From: RPQK01 sp041946865
Lineage (GTDB): Bacteria; Acidobacteriota; UBA6911; RPQK01
Assembly: GCA_041946865.1 (NCBI GenBank)
Contig: JBHGBF010000132.1
Span: forward strand, 1-14,785
Reading direction: 5' to 3'
Length of the DNA: 14,785 nt
This document shows, in pieces, positions 14,492 through 14,785 of the stretch. Positions within the stretch are counted from its first letter, which is position 1. Every line of letters starts with the position of its first letter. Below the pieces are notes generated by a model that worked only from the letters and a program-made list of their open reading frames with translations, searched no databases and was not told the DNA's origin. The translations under genes were made by a program, and so were the position numbers.

Positions 14492-14785
14492 TGGCAACCC
14501 CTCAAAATCGTTGGAGGATAACAGAGCGAAGCCGGCCCGTGCAATGGAGATGATTGCCCCCCCTAATCCGTGGATAAGGGAGGGGTGCAGACGCCGTGAT
14601 CGGGCGCAGGCGGTTTTGCAAGGCGTAAAGTCGATGCCGTCGCCTCCTCGCAGTCCCAAGCTCCATGCGGCTTGATACCGAAAATCCGGTCTGCAAATCC
14701 GTGGATAAGCACAGCGCCTCCAACCGTTGTGCCAATCAACCGAACAGAGCCTGGAGCGCAGCGCTTTCCAGCGGAGCGACCCGGC
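14492..14785 (-). promoter_or_regulatory. Upstream region of the ATPase operon
   Basis: No convincing gene is seen in these 294 bp. The region holds GAGGGG (ribosome site, about 14498-14503) just before ATG 14491. It also holds two copies of AATCCGTGGATAAG (14565-14578 and 14696-14709). On the minus strand, TTGGCACAACGGTTGG (14735-14720) has a perfect sigma-54 -24 element, but GG in place of the -12 GC. The operon promoter probably lies here, but I cannot place it with confidence. Confidence 0.4.
14565..14709. repeat. Direct repeat AATCCGTGGATAAG, two copies 131 bp apart
   Basis: Identical 14-bp copies occupy 14565-14578 and 14696-14709. Read on the minus strand each contains TTATCCACG, one base from the DnaA box TTATCCACA. 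They lie upstream of the pilus/secretion ATPase gene. They may be DnaA sites, binding sites for a regulator of the operon, or chance remnants of a longer duplication; the flanks do not match beyond the core. Confidence 0.6.

Noticed and set aside
14502..14735. 77-residue open frame, and an N-terminal extension of the ATPase to 14659
   Set aside because: Neither has a recognisable domain or ribosome site, while ATG 14491 has GAGGGG at the right distance and begins directly at the MshEN-like domain.

Overview
The window reads as a stretch of bacterial chromosome, probably from Acidobacteriota. The main hint is a secreted von Willebrand factor A protein of the 'VWFA-related Acidobacterial domain' type (9987-10979). 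The GC-rich composition, which keeps long antisense frames open, and the density of two-component genes fit this. The assignment is an inference from family knowledge; no rRNA or tRNA gene is visible.

Layout. A very large secreted subtilisin-like protease (145-5031, minus) fills the left third. It carries a PA insert, a parallel beta-helix and four tandem C-terminal repeats. Diverging from it is a plus-strand signalling block: a degenerate GGDEF protein (5271-5825) behind a near-consensus sigma-54 promoter; an NtrC-type sigma-54 activator with its own receiver domain (6009-7340); an HD-GYP response regulator (7563-8675); and a REC-histidine kinase (8685-9803). The last two share almost the same receiver domain. 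The VWA protein follows. A 16-unit array of a 7-bp repeat (10992-11103) and a possible bidirectional terminator then separate it from a minus-strand operon. In transcription order that operon holds a PilB/GspE-type ATPase fused to a zinc ribbon and a C-terminal receiver domain (14491-12200), a CheY-like stand-alone receiver (12225-11857) and a CheC-family phosphatase (11806-11180).

How the genes may work together (inference). Several parts point to control of a type IV pilus or type II secretion motor by phosphorylation and cyclic di-GMP. The motor ATPase has a receiver domain built in, and is co-transcribed with a CheY and a CheY-P phosphatase candidate. Opposite lie a c-di-GMP phosphodiesterase (HD-GYP), a GGDEF protein that looks catalytically dead but keeps the RxxD inhibitory-site motif, and a sigma-54 activator that could drive that GGDEF gene. 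The ATPase's own MshEN c-di-GMP module looks degraded, so input may have moved from c-di-GMP to phosphorylation. The protease and VWA protein are plausible exported or surface products, but nothing in the sequence ties them directly to the motor.
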